Source of the DNA: Bacilli bacterium
GTDB lineage: Bacteria; Bacillota_I; Bacilli_A; RF39; UBA660
DNA: 45,690 nt
Assembly (NCBI GenBank): GCA_017405445.1
Contig: JAFRAK010000031.1
Location: 1-45,690, forward strand
Direction: 5' to 3'
The notes below the pieces were generated by a model. It had not been told where the DNA came from, made no database searches, and saw only the letters and a list, made by a program, of their open reading frames with translations. Both the position numbers and the translations under genes were made by a program. Shown one piece after another: positions 9,787 through 18,309 of the stretch (its first letter is position 1; the number at the start of each line of letters is the position of its first letter).

Positions 9787-10995
9787 CTAATAATTTGCAA
9801 TTTTAATCATTTTTTCAATTTTATCTAGTTCAAACACATGTTTTTTATCTATTTTTTCAGCTATATTTTTCATATAATTGATTAATGCATTAATCTCAGA
9901 TATTCCATGTTTATCAAATTTAAATATTTTATTAAAATATCCTTCCTTATCTATTGCAACTTTATATTTTAATATTTTATAAATTCCATCAAACATTTCT
10001 TCATCATTATATAGAACACAATAAGTTAATAATTTTAAGAAAGAATATACTGGTAAGTCATATATCATGTTTCTTACTACATCAGTTAATCCTACATTAT
10101 CTAAGTTATAATTGTATATTTCCTTAAATGGTGGATTGGTAATTTCTTCTTTAAATAAATTAATATTTTCGTTTCTTAACAAATGTACTAACTTATACAA
10201 ATATTGATATTTGGTTAACCATGCTTTGGTCATTTTCGTTTTATAGGAATCCATTCTTTTACATTTCAATATTGATAATACAATTTCCATAGCGTTATTA
10301 TTATTGATATCTTTTTTAGTTTGATTGTCATCTTTTAAGAATAAAAACTTTTCATCTTCTTGAGCTGCTGTGTTTTTAGCTTCTTCTTCCATTTCTTTCT
10401 TAAGATTTTCTATGTCATTTAGGCATATTGTTACAGTTAAACCTGAAGATGGTGTTACTTCTTCATAATTTTTATCTCTAAATATTTCATCTGGAACTTT
10501 TGTATTTTCTTTTTCTTTTACAATATATTTTTTAATGATACTGTCAAAATTTATTAAAGCTAAGAAAATAAATACAATTAAGAATATTGCTATTGTTTTT
10601 AAAATAAAACTTGGAGATATTATTAAAGTTACTTTTCCAATAATTTGATCCTTTGTGATTGGATCATCCATCGTGTTATTGACATCACCTTTTGTTAAAT
10701 ATTTGCTTCCAGATTTTTGAATAAATCTGTGTGTAATGATGTCTCCTTCTTTATTTTTAAAAACTATTACTTCGTTTGGTTTTACTTCTTTTGTAATTTT
10801 AACAAAAATGATATCATCTACTTCTATGGTTCCTGACATAGATCCTGTTGTTACTACAAAATATGAATAACCAAAGACATTAACATAATCTTTTTTCAAG
10901 ATATCTGTCATTATAAATGTATAGATACATAGTGATACTAATGCCACTAAAAATATTGTTGCGATTGTTTTCAATGTTTTCTTTATGCTCTGCAT
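9787..10995 (-). CDS. sipW: SipW-type signal peptidase I with long C-terminal extension
   Basis: A 402-residue S26B (ER/archaeal-type) signal peptidase. The family uses a Ser-His dyad and in Bacillus processes TasA-class preproteins. Transmembrane segments lie at about 10-30 and 132-150. Ser52 sits in TTGSMSGTI, His89 in DIITHR, and Asp104 in TKGDVNN, so the catalytic set looks intact. Most SipW proteins end at about 190 residues; this one continues for about 250 hydrophilic, largely helical residues that should lie on the cytoplasmic side. The start has only a weak ribosome site (GGTG). It stands between the coiled-coil gene and the giant surface protein, with TasA-like substrates upstream in the same operon, which supports it as their processing enzyme. 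Confidence 0.9.
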   Translation of the reverse strand: MQSIKKTLKTIATIFLVALVSLCIYTFIMTDILKKDYVNVFGYSYFVVTTGSMSGTIEVDDIIFVKITKEVKPNEVIVFKNKEGDIITHRFIQKSGSKYLTKGDVNNTMDDPITKDQIIGKVTLIISPSFILKTIAIFLIVFIFLALINFDSIIKKYIVKEKENTKVPDEIFRDKNYEEVTPSSGLTVTICLNDIENLKKEMEEEAKNTAAQEDEKFLFLKDDNQTKKDINNNNAMEIVLSILKCKRMDSYKTKMTKAWLTKYQYLYKLVHLLRNENINLFKEEITNPPFKEIYNYNLDNVGLTDVVRNMIYDLPVYSFLKLLTYCVLYNDEEMFDGIYKILKYKVAIDKEGYFNKIFKFDKHGISEINALINYMKNIAEKIDKKHVFELDKIEKMIKIANY

Positions 10996-11059
10996 CTTTT
11001 CACCACTTTTCTATTCTCAATGTATATTATAACATAAAAAAAAAACGAATTAAAGACAT

Positions 11060-12679
11060 TTATTCGCTTTTTTTACTATAGTTTTCTAATATTGTATTCA
11101 TCTCACAATATTCTAGAATTTCTTTAAAATTTGTCTTTGATGAATCTATATTTTGAATGGTGTTAATGTATTTTATTGTATCTAGAGTATCCTCTAAATT
11201 GTTTTTATTAATTTGATCATCTGTAATGTTAAGTTTCAATAAACGAAATTTTTCTGCAACTATGTTTGCGATATTATAATCAGTTAATACGTTTATTTTT
11301 CTCATAAATTGATTGTTTGGATTGTAAATGAAACGATAATACTCATCTATAATATCTTTTAATGTATAATCTTTAAATGCTTCATTATTTTCTAATTGAG
11401 TTTCTAAGTATGCAAATGATAATAAACTTACTTTTAAAAGATCTGTAATACTTGATGAATCATTTAGTTTACTTAGTGAATTCGTTATTTCCAAATTATT
11501 TAATTGATTATATGTTTCATTGATCGTTTTAATTAATTCATTCATTTTTAATTCTGTGTCTTTTACTTTTACTTCATTATATTTTGCTAGAAAACCTTGT
11601 CCCATTGCTTTTAAATACTTTTTATAAAGAACTTGTCTATTCTTTTCTAAATTACTTAACTCTTTCTTTTTTGTATTATATTCTGTTAAATTTGCCTCTT
11701 TATTTTTATATCTTTTTATTAAATCTTCTAGTATTGTTTCATATTGATAATATTTTTTTAATACATTTAAATTTAGATATAAATCCATAATAGCAGAATT
11801 AAATTCTTCTTTTTCTTCTTCAGAGTAATACTCATAATTATTATTTGGAGTAAATAGATTGTAATTTTTTAGTCTTGTAGGAGAGTCTTCTAGATAATCC
11901 TCTATTTTTAATTCACCTTTCACAAATTTCATGATATTTGTATATTCATCTTTAGCTACTTCTGTTCCTAGTTTAGTTCTTACAGATATATAATAGTCAA
12001 CTACACTTTCATCTGTTACTCCAGCTTTATCATACATTTCTTTTTTATATTTTAATTCATATTCATTTAATTGTTTATTATATTTTTCAATAATATTCTT
12101 TAAATTTAATTTTAGTTGTAATTTTATATCTGGACAAGAAAAATATATTTTTTCAAAGGTTTCTTTCCGATCTTTCTTTTCAAAAAAAGCTTTCATATAT
12201 TTTTCAGTAAACATGGTATATTTAAAGTCCTCTATGGTTAAATCAATACCATATTTTTTGAAATAATTAATAAATTTTTCAAGTTCTTGATTCATATCTT
12301 CTAAGAAAATATCATTATCAATAGAAGCAATACAATAATCTAATTGTAATTTAAAACTTGTTGGTGTTTCTAAACTAAGTTTTAATAGTTCAAAAGCGTC
12401 TTCTACTTTCTTTAAATCTTTTTCAAACAACTCACTTTTTGATCTATTAGATAATTTCTGAAATCTTTTTTCTATTTCATTTTTAACTTCTTCTTGCTCT
12501 TTTTGAAAATAAGTAATTTCTTTTTCTATAAAACTATTTCTTTCTTTGGCGGCATTAATATAGAATTTTTGTCTCATTCTTTTTGTTCCTTCATTGTTAT
12601 CAAGTACATATTCTTCAATATATTTTTTATTGTTTTCTATTCTTTTTAATAGTTCATGATTTTCTAAGTTATGATTCAT
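11060..12679 (-). CDS. Long coiled-coil cytoplasmic protein, unknown function
   Basis: A 539-residue, strongly charged (K/E/N) protein with no signal peptide or membrane segment. It is predicted to be almost wholly alpha-helical, with coiled-coil stretches near residues 35-80 and 290-400. I recognise no family. The start ATG overlaps the end of the 46-residue gene by 11 nt and has an AGGAGG site inside that gene, so translation is probably coupled. Its place between the TasA-like genes and sipW suggests an intracellular role in assembling or exporting the surface proteins. It might contact the cytoplasmic extension of SipW, but this is inference from position only. Confidence 0.75.
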   Translation of the reverse strand: MNHNLENHELLKRIENNKKYIEEYVLDNNEGTKRMRQKFYINAAKERNSFIEKEITYFQKEQEEVKNEIEKRFQKLSNRSKSELFEKDLKKVEDAFELLKLSLETPTSFKLQLDYCIASIDNDIFLEDMNQELEKFINYFKKYGIDLTIEDFKYTMFTEKYMKAFFEKKDRKETFEKIYFSCPDIKLQLKLNLKNIIEKYNKQLNEYELKYKKEMYDKAGVTDESVVDYYISVRTKLGTEVAKDEYTNIMKFVKGELKIEDYLEDSPTRLKNYNLFTPNNNYEYYSEEEKEEFNSAIMDLYLNLNVLKKYYQYETILEDLIKRYKNKEANLTEYNTKKKELSNLEKNRQVLYKKYLKAMGQGFLAKYNEVKVKDTELKMNELIKTINETYNQLNNLEITNSLSKLNDSSSITDLLKVSLLSFAYLETQLENNEAFKDYTLKDIIDEYYRFIYNPNNQFMRKINVLTDYNIANIVAEKFRLLKLNITDDQINKNNLEDTLDTIKYINTIQNIDSSKTNFKEILEYCEMNTILENYSKKSE

Positions 12680-12809
12680 CAGATACTTCCTCCTGATCTA
12701 AATTATCTAAAATATTTGATTGTAAATAAGTGATATGTTCTTCTATTTTTTTATATAGTTCAATTAAGGAACGTTCGTCTAAATCTTCATAATTATTTTT
12801 ATTATTCAT
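12669..12809 (-). CDS. Small 46-residue acidic protein, translationally coupled
   Basis: The short frame starts at the ATG at 12809, behind a strong AGAGGTGG ribosome site, and ends at a TAA at 12669. It begins MNNKNNYEDLDERSLIELYK and ends in an acidic tail. It is predicted helical with no signal or membrane segment. Its 3' end overlaps the following coiled-coil gene by 11 nt and contains that gene's Shine-Dalgarno. At minimum it may therefore act as a coupling cistron, and it could also be a partner of the coiled-coil protein. Too short for a family call. Confidence 0.65.
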   Translation of the reverse strand: MNNKNNYEDLDERSLIELYKKIEEHITYLQSNILDNLDQEEVSDES

Positions 12810-12828
12810 ATTTGCCACCTCTTAGATT

Positions 12829-12851
12829 AAAAAACCTTCTTTTTAGAAGGC
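12829..12851 (-). terminator. Intergenic terminator/attenuator after the TasA-like gene
   Basis: On the minus strand CCTTCT/AGAAGG stems (12,845-12,850 with 12,835-12,840) close a four-base loop and are followed by six Ts. The stem is only 6-7 bp, so some read-through into the downstream genes is likely. That would give high expression of the TasA-like proteins and low expression of sipW and the giant protein. Confidence 0.7.
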
Positions 12852-12869
12852 TTTTATATGATATTAATT

Positions 12870-13868
12870 TTATGATGCTTTATTTAATAAACTGAATTGT
12901 AATGCATATGTTAAATTACTTCCTGATGCTGCATCTTCACAGTCAACATCTTGTCCTTCAATCCACATATAGATACGCATTTTTGTAATACCAGCTTGTA
13001 ACTGGAATACTGGTTGGTATGCTGTTGATAAGATACCTGTTGTTCCTGTTTTAATATCTGGTGTTACTTGCGTAAATTTACCTGCTGTTGTTGCATTTAA
13101 TGCTACATTATCTGCTTTTGCAAATTCAGCAATTACTCCATAATAGTTTGCTACTTCACCTGTTGCAGTTAATGTAGTTAATCCATATACTGATGATGCA
13201 TTATTCAACCCTGCTTGAGTATGAGCATTATTATTTGGTTCCCAAATGATTGGAGTACCTGCTGTTTTTTGTGTTTGAATATCGGCAACTGCAGTGCTTG
13301 CATCTACTGTACCTTCTGGTAAAAATGCAATTCTTGCTGCATTTTCAATTCCTTTTGTAGGATCATCTGTTGTAGTTACTTTTGATGCATTTGTTAGATA
13401 GATTTGTTTAGCTTCAGTTACTTTAAAGAAAACATCGAATGCTACGAAGTCTCCATTTGTACCATTTACTTCAGTTGATTTCGTTGAAGTTAATACGTTT
13501 GTTCCTGAACCTCCATCAACAATTTCTCCTCTAAACATATTCATGAATCCTGTGTCTGAATCAATTGTTTTTCCAGTTGATACTGGTACCATGCTTGATG
13601 GTAATTGATTTACTGCTGTTGAGTATGTTGTACTTGCTCCTGTAATATCTGCATTTGATAATACTGTTTTCCAGTTAGCTCCATCTGCAGAAATCTGAAT
13701 TCCGTTAGATGCTTCAATATTAACATTAACATTACTTACTGTTACTGTTTGGTTTGCAGTGAACCATGCATAAGTACTTGTTGTTAAAATTACTCCAACA
13801 AATAGAATCATTAAGATTGCTAAGAACAATCTTCTTTTTCTTTCATTTTCTCTTTTATTCTTTTCCAT
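12870..13868 (-). CDS. TasA/camelysin-like secreted protein with SipW-class signal
   Basis: I start at the ATG at 13868 (332 residues), which has an AAGGAG site seven bases upstream; the frame is open 10 codons further up. The protein begins with a Lys/Arg-rich stretch and a hydrophobic segment ending TTSTYAWFTANQTV, the hallmark of SipW-dependent signal peptides. The mature part is Thr/Ala/Ser-rich beta-sandwich sequence. Near the C terminus, RIYMWIEGQDVDCEDA matches the conserved end motif of TasA/camelysin-like proteins. TasA-class proteins polymerise into extracellular fibres, so this is the likely major fibre subunit. Its start lies inside the end of the preceding gene (14-nt overlap). 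A terminator directly after it suggests it is made in excess over the downstream proteins. Confidence 0.85.
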   Translation of the reverse strand: MEKNKRENERKRRLFLAILMILFVGVILTTSTYAWFTANQTVTVSNVNVNIEASNGIQISADGANWKTVLSNADITGASTTYSTAVNQLPSSMVPVSTGKTIDSDTGFMNMFRGEIVDGGSGTNVLTSTKSTEVNGTNGDFVAFDVFFKVTEAKQIYLTNASKVTTTDDPTKGIENAARIAFLPEGTVDASTAVADIQTQKTAGTPIIWEPNNNAHTQAGLNNASSVYGLTTLTATGEVANYYGVIAEFAKADNVALNATTAGKFTQVTPDIKTGTTGILSTAYQPVFQLQAGITKMRIYMWIEGQDVDCEDAASGSNLTYALQFSLLNKAS

Positions 13869-14586
13869 CTTTTTTCTCCTTATCTTTTTTCTTTTCATCT
13901 ATATGCTCTTCTGTGATGTCAATATGCATTTTAATCTCTCCCCCGAGTAGTTCGTTATTACATTCTGGATCATCGCCTTCAACCCATACCACTACTGTAT
14001 AACGATCTTTCTCTTTGGGTTTAAATTCTTTTCTTTGTTCCAAAACTGCAATTGATTTTGAAACAAACATCTTAGTATCCGGTTCAGCTTCTCCTGTTGC
14101 AGCACTTTTTTTGGCATATACTGTTGGTTCTCCATTTTTATAAATCATGATTCGAATGGCTTCATCCACTCTTCTAATAGAATCATCTACATCTATTTCA
14201 AACCAATAGTGAACAGTTTCTTTTCCGCCGTTAACCACATAAAATGTATAGGCAATATAATTATCTCCATTATGGGACCCATTTTTTTCAATATCAAGGT
14301 TCGTAGGTAGCCATTTTATTGAAATATTGTCCATATATTCTATGGTTCCGGCAGATAGATGCCTAGTTCTTTCTTTGACATCTCCATTTTCTGATAAAAA
14401 GACATTCTTTCTATTAGATAGGTTTTTGTCAAGTGTAACTGTGAATCTTCCACTTTGATATACAACATATAGGACCAAATATATGATAGAAATAAATACT
14501 AAGAGAAAGAGTAATATAATTTTTATTATTTTTTTTATTAACTCTCTTTTATAAATTTTTTCTGCTACTACTTCTACATTTTTCAT
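13855..14586 (-). CDS. Membrane-anchored TasA-like paralogue
   Basis: I choose the ATG at 14586 with a GGAG site seven bases upstream, not the in-frame TTG at 14592, giving 243 residues. One membrane segment (about residues 22-45) is followed by an extracellular domain. That domain shares features with the next gene's product: a VNGGKETVHYWFEIDVDD strand, and VVVWVEGDDPECNN, which corresponds to the WIEGQDVDCEDA motif. The C terminus is a Lys/Glu-rich tail. It is the first gene of the operon and overlaps the TasA-like gene by 14 nt. It may anchor or nucleate fibres, as TapA does for TasA in Bacillus, but sequence relation to TapA is not evident. Role inferred. Confidence 0.7.
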   Translation of the reverse strand: MKNVEVVAEKIYKRELIKKIIKIILLFLLVFISIIYLVLYVVYQSGRFTVTLDKNLSNRKNVFLSENGDVKERTRHLSAGTIEYMDNISIKWLPTNLDIEKNGSHNGDNYIAYTFYVVNGGKETVHYWFEIDVDDSIRRVDEAIRIMIYKNGEPTVYAKKSAATGEAEPDTKMFVSKSIAVLEQRKEFKPKEKDRYTVVVWVEGDDPECNNELLGGEIKMHIDITEEHIDEKKKDKEKKDGKE

Positions 14587-14645
14587 ATTCAATCTCCATA
14601 TCTGTTATATGTCTGTTTTCCTCACCTTCTTACTATCTATAAATA

Positions 14646-14674
14646 ATTATAAATAATAATTAAAAAATTAACAA
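14646..14674 (-). promoter_or_regulatory. SigA-type promoter of the TasA/SipW operon
   Basis: On the minus strand TTGTTA (14,669-14,674) and TATAAT (14,646-14,651) are separated by exactly 17 bases. They sit about 60 bases upstream of the first gene of the operon. The long leader between contains no obvious riboswitch. Confidence 0.75.
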
Positions 14675-14790
14675 GTCTATTTTCATAAAATTTGACATTT
14701 TTTGTAATATTTATATTTCATAAAAACTTGAGCAAAGAAATATTCTTGATTTTCTAATTATTTTCATTTATTTATAACTTATTTATTCAT

Positions 14791-14811
14791 AAAAAAAGAC
14801 TCTATGAGTCT
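14791..14811 (-). terminator. Terminator after the IPNTG surface-protein gene
   Basis: AGACTC/GAGTCT stems with a three-base loop are followed by seven Ts on the minus strand, 11 bases beyond the stop of the gene at 14,822. This separates it from the TasA/SipW operon. Confidence 0.8.
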
Positions 14812-14821
14812 CTTTTATTCA

Positions 14822-16024
14822 TTAATCTTTTTTTAATAGTTGAACTTCTATTAAATTTGATAATAATAAAATTGTGAATAAGATGTAATCATATTTCTTG
14901 TTTTTTTCGATTCCTGTATTTGGAATTGGTTGATATTCATTATTTTTTACTACATTAAATGTTGTAGTAGCAGTATTATCATCATTAAATAATACAGTTA
15001 ATGTATGCTCTCCTTCAGATAAAGTATCTACATATTCTTTTTTTAATGTAATTATAGTACTTCCTGATGTAGAAGTATAATTGGATGGATCTACTTCTTC
15101 TTCGTCTACAAATACTATTCCTCCATCTTCAAATAAACTATAATCTGCATCAATTCTGAATCTTGCCTCATTATTATTGTCTATTGTATATGTTTGATCT
15201 GCACCTTCAATTACTTTATATTGAGCTTTATAGTTCTCAATAAAGGCTGGACCAACTGTCAAAATCTCTTCTTTTGTTATATTATCTACTGTAAGTGTAT
15301 ATTCTGGACTATCTGACATCAATATAGCAGAAGTTGAATTTTTTCCTCCTGCTGGATCATAGCCATACCATCCGTCGAAAGAAAATCCTTCTTCTGGCAT
15401 TGCTTTTACGGTGATTTCAGAGCCTCTTGGAAGTGTAAAAGTTCTTTCCCCTACTTTTTCTCCCCCTACTTCATCGTGATTTCTTTCACCACAAACAGTT
15501 TCATTTAAGCCTTCTCCTATAATTGAATAACAACCTTTTCCATTATGGACTCTCATCATTACCGTATTAGGTGTTCTATGATCTAGTACAATTTCATCAG
15601 AATAGCCACTATATGTTTTGGTAAAATTAGATTCATAAACGAAATTTCTTACAACAAAAGTTCTTGCCTTCACAAAATCAATTTTAATGGAATATGGTTG
15701 ATCAATTTCTTGATCATTGTTGCAGTTGCCGTCCTCACATTTATATGAGTCTGCTGAATATACTAATTTGTATTCCCCATTAATTTTTTCATATAATTCC
15801 CATCCATCTATTAAAGCATAAGGAATTTCTCCTTCTTCTTGTGGTGGTAAAAACCATGTTTCAAAATCAATTCCAATATCATATACATAACCGTAGTGTT
15901 CATCATAACTTTTTAAAGTTGCAACTATCTCTGGTGTTCCTACAGATACCGCTTCAACTTTTAATGGAATAAATATCATTACGGCAAAAATGATTCTTAT
16001 TACGTTCTTAATATATTTTTTCAT
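14822..16024 (-). CDS. Secreted surface protein with IPNTG sortase-like anchor
   Basis: A 400-residue protein with a signal peptide (residues 1-25, ending KVEA) and Ig/fibronectin-like sequence. A repeat-like module around residues 190-240 contains GSEITVKAMPEEGFSFDGWY, typical of InlB/Flg-new beta-repeat domains. Residues about 270-360 resemble an X2-like sandwich (EEEVDPSNYTSTSGSTIITL ... GEHTLTVLFNDD). The C terminus has YQPIPNTGIEKNKK, then a hydrophobic stretch and KKD, the layout of a sortase sorting signal with Ile in place of Leu. It was probably cell-wall or membrane anchored; no sortase gene is in the window. A strong promoter and AAGGAGG site precede it. Its position just upstream of the SipW locus suggests a related surface role. 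Confidence 0.75.
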   Translation of the reverse strand: MKKYIKNVIRIIFAVMIFIPLKVEAVSVGTPEIVATLKSYDEHYGYVYDIGIDFETWFLPPQEEGEIPYALIDGWELYEKINGEYKLVYSADSYKCEDGNCNNDQEIDQPYSIKIDFVKARTFVVRNFVYESNFTKTYSGYSDEIVLDHRTPNTVMMRVHNGKGCYSIIGEGLNETVCGERNHDEVGGEKVGERTFTLPRGSEITVKAMPEEGFSFDGWYGYDPAGGKNSTSAILMSDSPEYTLTVDNITKEEILTVGPAFIENYKAQYKVIEGADQTYTIDNNNEARFRIDADYSLFEDGGIVFVDEEEVDPSNYTSTSGSTIITLKKEYVDTLSEGEHTLTVLFNDDNTATTTFNVVKNNEYQPIPNTGIEKNKKYDYILFTILLLSNLIEVQLLKKD

Positions 16025-16044
16025 ACCTTTCCTCCTTGCTGTAT

Positions 16045-16073
16045 ATTATATATAGTTCTGTTTTGTTTGACAA
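16045..16073 (-). promoter_or_regulatory. SigA-type promoter of the IPNTG surface-protein gene
   Basis: TTGTCA (16,068-16,073) and TATAAT (16,045-16,050) on the minus strand are separated by 17 bases. They lie 20 bases before the start codon, with the AAGGAGG site between. Confidence 0.8.
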
Positions 16074-16087
16074 GATTATATTTATCA

Positions 16088-16570
16088 TTAAAGTTTCTTT
16101 ATCGTTGTTAACATTCTAGCATGATATCCTTGCTTAAAATAAAACTTTAATGCATTATCATTATATTCAAAAACATCTACTAAGACATATTCACATTCTA
16201 ATGATTTAAAATACTCTTCCATTTTCTTTATTAGTTGTTGTCCAATTCCTTTACTTCTAATTTTAGATGAAACAATTAATTCAGTAATTACTCCTCTTTT
16301 AGGACATTTATAATCTAAATAATCATATTCACTATACGAGGAAATTATGCCTATGATTAAGCCAAGTACTTCTTCTTTTTCTATTGCAATATAACATTTT
16401 CCTTGATTCTTTTTTGCTTCTTCTAAATCAACTAGTAGCATTTTATCTCTATATTCTGGATGCAATTGATCCAAATGATCTTCATCAATAGATACGATAT
16501 ATTCTTCTAATTCTACTAATAAATCTTTCATAGGTTCTAAATATTTATCTTCATATTCTATTATTTTCAT
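16088..16570 (-). CDS. GNAT-family N-acetyltransferase
   Basis: I start at the second ATG (16570, 160 residues) because the AGAGGA site is six bases from it but abuts the ATG at 16576. The protein has the GNAT fold. The acetyl-CoA binding motif is seen as LIVSSKIRSKGIGQQLIKKM, followed by CEYVLVDVFEYNDNALKFYFKQGY, the usual last strand and helix. GNAT enzymes transfer acetyl groups to amines; the substrate here cannot be told. It is a single gene on the minus strand between a lipoprotein gene and the surface-protein gene. Confidence 0.85.
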   Translation of the reverse strand: MKIIEYEDKYLEPMKDLLVELEEYIVSIDEDHLDQLHPEYRDKMLLVDLEEAKKNQGKCYIAIEKEEVLGLIIGIISSYSEYDYLDYKCPKRGVITELIVSSKIRSKGIGQQLIKKMEEYFKSLECEYVLVDVFEYNDNALKFYFKQGYHARMLTTIKKL

Positions 16571-16652
16571 AGACATTCCTCTTTTCTTTTATTGCTTTTA
16601 ATAACAATTTATTCCTTTTTTAGATAATTATATTATATATAGAATTTATTCT

Positions 16653-16682
16653 AAAAAAAAGATTAGAATGGTTTCTAATCTT
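16653..16682 (-). terminator. Terminator of the lipoprotein gene
   Basis: A 9-bp stem (AGATTAGAA with TTCTAATCT) with a short loop is followed by eight Ts on the minus strand. It overlaps the stop codon region of the gene ending at 16,681. Confidence 0.85.
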
Positions 16683-17541
16683 ATCTTTTTATACTATTAT
16701 TATCGATTGTTACTAATACTACTTCTGTATCTTTGAAGATTGATTCTTCTTGATCCTCTACTTTATAGTCTGTTTCAATTATAAAACCATCTTGGCTTAT
16801 TTTCTCTTTTTTAAATTCTGGATATATTTCTTGAAAATGATTAGCAGTGTTTTCTCCATAAATTACTTCTAATGCCGTTAAAATTGATTGATAAGCACTA
16901 TCTGATAATTTATCATCTTGACCAATTTGAATCGTACTTCCTTCTTCTGTTACAAATACATCGTAAGCTATATTACCTGATTTTCCACTTTGATTTCCTG
17001 CTTTTTTTTCTTCTACTAAGTCTTTGATAATATCAAGATCTTCTGATTTTAGAAAAAAAGTATTGATATCAATTAAAGGTATTTTTTTGGATATATCAAT
17101 CTTTATAGATACCTTATCGCTTTCATCACTCATGATAAGTTCTAATCCTTCTTTATCTAAAGTATATTTTTTATAATCTTCGGTAAATGCATTGATATTT
17201 TGAGATAATTCTCCATCTTTATAGCCGTATGTTTGACCTACTCCATTAAGAACTAAAAGAGTTGACATAAGATCTGTAATAGATAAATTTTCATTACTTA
17301 AAATGTTGCCATTTAATTTATAATCAACTTTTGATTTTGTATCTCCCATTTTACTATTTACTGTTAGAGTATCTTTTGTTGCAGTTGCTTTAATGTCATA
17401 TCCGTATTCTTTATAATTTTTTACAGATTCACAATTGTTAATCTTCTTTGCTATTTCATTTAACTTAGAATTTTCTCCACAACCTGTAACACTTATCATG
17501 ATAATTAGTATTAATATAATTTTTAATATCTTTTTTTTCAT
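16681..17541 (-). CDS. Putative lipoprotein, unknown function
   Basis: A 286-residue protein with a lipoprotein signal peptide: a Lys-rich start, a hydrophobic core, and lipobox SVTGC with the lipid-bearing Cys at about residue 21. It should be tethered to the outer face of the membrane. The mature domain (Asn/Lys/Asp/Glu-rich with alternating beta pattern) matches no family I recognise. The reading frame has an AAAGGAGAG ribosome site and its own terminator. It is flanked by a GNAT gene and the queuosine-precursor transporter, with no obvious functional link. Confidence 0.75.
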   Translation of the reverse strand: MKKKILKIILILIIMISVTGCGENSKLNEIAKKINNCESVKNYKEYGYDIKATATKDTLTVNSKMGDTKSKVDYKLNGNILSNENLSITDLMSTLLVLNGVGQTYGYKDGELSQNINAFTEDYKKYTLDKEGLELIMSDESDKVSIKIDISKKIPLIDINTFFLKSEDLDIIKDLVEEKKAGNQSGKSGNIAYDVFVTEEGSTIQIGQDDKLSDSAYQSILTALEVIYGENTANHFQEIYPEFKKEKISQDGFIIETDYKVEDQEESIFKDTEVVLVTIDNNSIKR

Positions 17542-17594
17542 ATTTCTCTCCTTTTTTATCTACTTTCATTATAAATAAAAAATACTATTTTCGC

Positions 17595-17633
17595 AATAGA
17601 AAAGGAACATGATTTTTTTGTTCCTTTTCTATT
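17595..17633 (-). terminator. Long perfect inverted repeat after the queuosine transporter gene
   Basis: A 15-bp perfect inverted repeat (AATAGAAAAGGAACA and its complement) surrounds a nine-base loop, just past the stop of the gene at 17,644. There is no clean T run on the minus side, so termination may depend on the internal U-rich stem arm. Confidence 0.55.
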
Positions 17634-17643
17634 AAAAATAATT

Positions 17644-18303
17644 TTAATTTAATTTTTTTGATAAGTATAAAAATGGTGTATCACATATCGCTATTATTAT
17701 TTCAATAATAGTTGTTGTTGTAGCGATTGATATAATTACTGACATTGGGAAAATACCTATAAATGCTAGAGTATTAAAAAAATAATTTTCTATACAATTA
17801 CATAAAATTGTTGAGATATTATTCCTAAGCCATAATTTATCTGGATACTTTTCTTTTAACTTATTATATAAGTGAATATCAGCCATATTACTTACAAAAA
17901 ACATAAACATGCTAGCTGTCATTGTTCTGATACTAATGCTAAAAAGATTTAGCATAGATGAATTCACCACATCATCACTACTTGGTATAAATAATAATGT
18001 TAACTGAGAAATAATAACAAATGTTATTCCACTAAAAATACTTAAATAAACTCCTTTTTTAGCATCATTTTTACTATATTTTTCAGACATAATATCTGTT
18101 GCTAAAAAAGTTGATGCAAATAAAACATTTCCTAAACTTGTAGTAAAATTAAATATATCTATCATTTTACATACAGTTATATTTGCCAGTATTGTTGCAA
18201 TACTCAGCCAGACGTATAATCCTTCTTTTTTAAATAATTTTTCAATTAACACTACCAAACTAAATGTTACTATAATATTAATAAATCCATATAAAATATT
18301 CAT
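17644..18303 (-). CDS. yhhQ: Queuosine precursor transporter, YhhQ/VUT family
   Basis: A 219-residue protein with about six membrane segments. It shows the VUT/YhhQ (DUF165) pattern: FASTFLATDIMSEKYSKNDA in the second third, then RTMTASMFMFFVSNMADIHLY, and a late IISIATTTTIIEIIIAICDTP segment. The family imports queuosine precursors such as preQ0/preQ1 for tRNA modification in bacteria that cannot make them. A preQ1-I riboswitch sits directly upstream, overlapping the Shine-Dalgarno region, which strongly supports the assignment. It is a single-gene transcription unit on the minus strand. Whether it carries preQ1, preQ0 or queuine cannot be read from sequence. Confidence 0.9.
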   Translation of the reverse strand: MNILYGFINIIVTFSLVVLIEKLFKKEGLYVWLSIATILANITVCKMIDIFNFTTSLGNVLFASTFLATDIMSEKYSKNDAKKGVYLSIFSGITFVIISQLTLLFIPSSDDVVNSSMLNLFSISIRTMTASMFMFFVSNMADIHLYNKLKEKYPDKLWLRNNISTILCNCIENYFFNTLAFIGIFPMSVIISIATTTTIIEIIIAICDTPFLYLSKKLN

Positions 18304-18309
18304 ATATTT

